From Sporocytophaga myxococcoides DSM 11118 (GTDB lineage: Bacteria > Bacteroidota > Bacteroidia > Cytophagales > Cytophagaceae), in assembly GCF_000426725.1 (NCBI RefSeq), contig NZ_AUFX01000005.1:186001-250000 (forward strand): a DNA stretch of 64,000 nucleotides, read 5' to 3'. This document shows, one piece after another, positions 62,294 through 64,000 of this stretch; the stretch's first letter is position 1; each line of letters starts with the position of its first letter. The notes under the pieces were generated by a model. It was not told where the DNA came from. It did no database searches and was given only the letters and a program-made list of their open reading frames with translations. The position numbers and the translations under genes are program-made.

Positions 62294-64000
62294 ATGATTA
62301 ATAAGATCATTCGATTTAGTATTCAGAATAAATTGATTGTCGGGTTTTTTATAGCCATTTTATTGGCTTTTGGAGGGTATTCCCTTAAAAACCTTCCGAT
62401 CGATGCCGTACCTGATATTACCAATAATCAGGTACAGGTAATTACATTTTCCCCAACGTTGGCTGCAGAGGAAATAGAACGATTTATAACCTATCCGGTC
62501 GAGCTGCAAATGGCAACGATACCAGGTGTTATTGAAATCAGGTCTGTTTCCAGGTTCGGTCTTTCAGTAATTACCATTGTTTTTAAAGATGAAGTGGAAA
62601 TGCTTGCTGCCCGTCAGATGGTGGGAGAAAGGATTACAATGGCTCAGGGAGAAATTCCCCAAGGGTTAGGTAATCCGGAAATGGCTCCTGTAACTACGGG
62701 GCTGGGAGAAATATTCCAATATATTGTGAGAGCTAAACCTGGCTATGAGAATAAATACTCTGCCATGGATCTCAGAACCATTCAAGATTGGATTGTAAAG
62801 CGCCAATTGCTGGGAACCAAAGGGGTGGCGGAAGTGAGCTCTTTTGGCGGCTTCGTAAAACAGTATGAAGTTGCCATGAATCCGGAAAAGCTACGCGGAA
62901 TGAATGTTACCATTTCGGAAATTTTCAAAGCACTACAGTTAAACAATCAGAATACAGGAGGGGCATATATCGATAAAAAGCCTACAGCCTATTTTATTAG
63001 AGGCGTAGGACTTATTGAAGATACAACTGATATTGATGAAATCGTTGTTAAAAACGTCAATGGTATACCTGTATTAATGAGGGATGTTGCAGAAGTGAGA
63101 ATGGGGTTTGCAAACAGGTATGGTGCTATGACCTACAACGACAAAGGAGAAGTAGTAGGGGCGATAGTATTGATGCTGAAAGGAGAAAACTCTGCTGAAG
63201 TAGTAGGAAATGTAAAGGAACGCATAGCAAAGATATCCAAATCACTTCCTGAAGGTATTGAGATAGTGCCCTTCCTTGACAGGTCCGACCTAGTTGATCG
63301 AGCTATTAAAACAGTTTCAAAAAATCTTATAGAAGGAGCCTTAATAGTCATTTTTGTACTGGTTGTATTTCTTGGAAATATCAGAGCAGGATTGATAGTT
63401 GCATCGGTAATCCCTCTATCGATGCTTTTTGCGATAAGCATGATGTACCTTTTTGGCGTATCTGGTAATCTCATGAGTCTTGGTGCTATCGATTTCGGCC
63501 TTATTGTAGATGGTGCAGTAATCATAGTTGAAAGTGTTATTCATAACCTTGTATTGAAGCACCCATCCCTCAACAGAAGACTTACTCAGAATGAAATGAA
63601 TGAGGAAATATATGGCTCTGCAACCAAGATGATGAATTCTGCAGCATTTGGACAGATTATTATTCTTATTGTTTATCTCCCTATTCTGGCTCTTGTTGGT
63701 ATAGAAGGAAAAATGTTCAGACCAATGGCCCAGGCGGTTTCATTCGCAATTCTTGGAGCACTTATACTATGTGTTACCTATGTGCCTATGATGGCTTCTT
63801 TGTTTTTGAGTAAAAAGATATCTCAGCATAAAAACTTTTCTGATAAAATAATGGAAGCGTTGCAAAAAGTTTATCACCCTGTCATTAAAGCTGCACTGAA
63901 TGCGAGAATATTTATCGTAAGTATTGCAATAGCATTACTTGGGATAAGCGTCTTGCTTTTTATAAATATGGGCGGTGAGTTTCTTCCAACTCTTGAAGAA
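62294..64000 (+). CDS. CzcA/CusA-type heavy-metal RND efflux pump, N-terminal part
   Basis: The frame from ATG 62294 is open to the window end (569 codons), so the C-terminal half is missing. The start MINKIIRFSIQNKLIVGFFI leads into the first membrane helix. The proton-relay segment of the heavy-metal RND family appears as GAIDFGLIVDGAVIIVESV, with the DFG-xxxDG aspartates of TM4. HME-RND pumps export Zn, Co, Cd, Cu or Ag with a membrane-fusion protein and outer-membrane channel, which should lie beyond the window. Which metal is moved cannot be decided here. Confidence 0.93.
   Translation, partial: MINKIIRFSIQNKLIVGFFIAILLAFGGYSLKNLPIDAVPDITNNQVQVITFSPTLAAEEIERFITYPVELQMATIPGVIEIRSVSRFGLSVITIVFKDEVEMLAARQMVGERITMAQGEIPQGLGNPEMAPVTTGLGEIFQYIVRAKPGYENKYSAMDLRTIQDWIVKRQLLGTKGVAEVSSFGGFVKQYEVAMNPEKLRGMNVTISEIFKALQLNNQNTGGAYIDKKPTAYFIRGVGLIEDTTDIDEIVVKNVNGIPVLMRDVAEVRMGFANRYGAMTYNDKGEVVGAIVLMLKGENSAEVVGNVKERIAKISKSLPEGIEIVPFLDRSDLVDRAIKTVSKNLIEGALIVIFVLVVFLGNIRAGLIVASVIPLSMLFAISMMYLFGVSGNLMSLGAIDFGLIVDGAVIIVESVIHNLVLKHPSLNRRLTQNEMNEEIYGSATKMMNSAAFGQIIILIVYLPILALVGIEGKMFRPMAQAVSFAILGALILCVTYVPMMASLFLSKKISQHKNFSDKIMEALQKVYHPVIKAALNARIFIVSIAIALLGISVLLFINMGGEFLPTLEE

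Overview
The window is low-G+C DNA from a Bacteroidota bacterium, most likely a Cytophagales-type glycan or cellulose degrader (inference). Supporting signs are a GH5 enzyme with a C-terminal type IX secretion (T9SS) sorting domain, a SusC/SusD pair, a 7TMR-DISM histidine kinase, many short lipoproteins, few Shine-Dalgarno sites and -33 TTG / -7 TAnnTTTG-like promoters. No tRNA, rRNA, CRISPR array, intact insertion sequence or prophage was seen.

Layout. 1-6.9 kb: 3' part of a GH63-like glucosidase, a 1416-residue secreted modular GH5 glucanase and a small conserved protein. 7.2-10.3 kb: a decaying regulatory island with one intact PAS-LuxR regulator, a frameshifted and nonsense-broken paralogue, a C-terminal scrap of a third, a broken Ig-like surface protein, two copies of a short intergenic module that looks like a small-RNA gene, and three copies of a 20-bp palindrome placed identically against promoter-like elements. 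10.3-16.2 kb: SusC, SusD and a PKD-type lipoprotein, a compact glycan-uptake locus. 16.6-21.4 kb: prfB with its programmed +1 frameshift, a PduO-type adenosyltransferase and a large membrane/TPR protein. 21.8-27.3 kb: sugar MFS transporter, an acetyl-CoA synthetase gene with an in-frame TGA at a Trp position, and a NagB/PIG-L fusion. 27.3-31 kb: 7TMR kinase, idi, and a CrtB-like protein lacking both Asp-rich motifs. 31-41.7 kb: TPR protein, deacetylase-like and FkbM proteins, a 15-Cys protein, a CPA2 antiporter, an FAD protein, envelope proteins and a PliI-type lysozyme-inhibitor-like lipoprotein.

41.7-45.8 kb is the four-gene Anbu operon (circularly permuted ATP-grasp, alpha-E, transglutaminase-like, Anbu peptidase). 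46-54 kb holds a Crp-like regulator, an SDR enzyme, several unknowns, a PAS histidine kinase, a DUF2238 membrane protein and a TreT-like trehalose synthase. 54-58.2 kb holds a tandem UspA protein, a Blc-type lipocalin and an MlaE-MlaF-MlaD-type lipid transporter. 58.2-64 kb is a probable metal-handling run: small His/Cys protein, TonB receptor, lipoprotein, small His-rich protein and the 5' part of a CzcA/CusA RND pump that leaves the window.

The most unusual region is 7.2-10.3 kb. The twin RNA-like modules and three matching palindrome/promoter sites beside a LuxR-type regulator suggest a small local regulon in decay. The other items of note are the acs nonsense codon and the CrtB-like protein without catalytic aspartates. 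All functional claims rest on motif recognition by reading; no database search was run.
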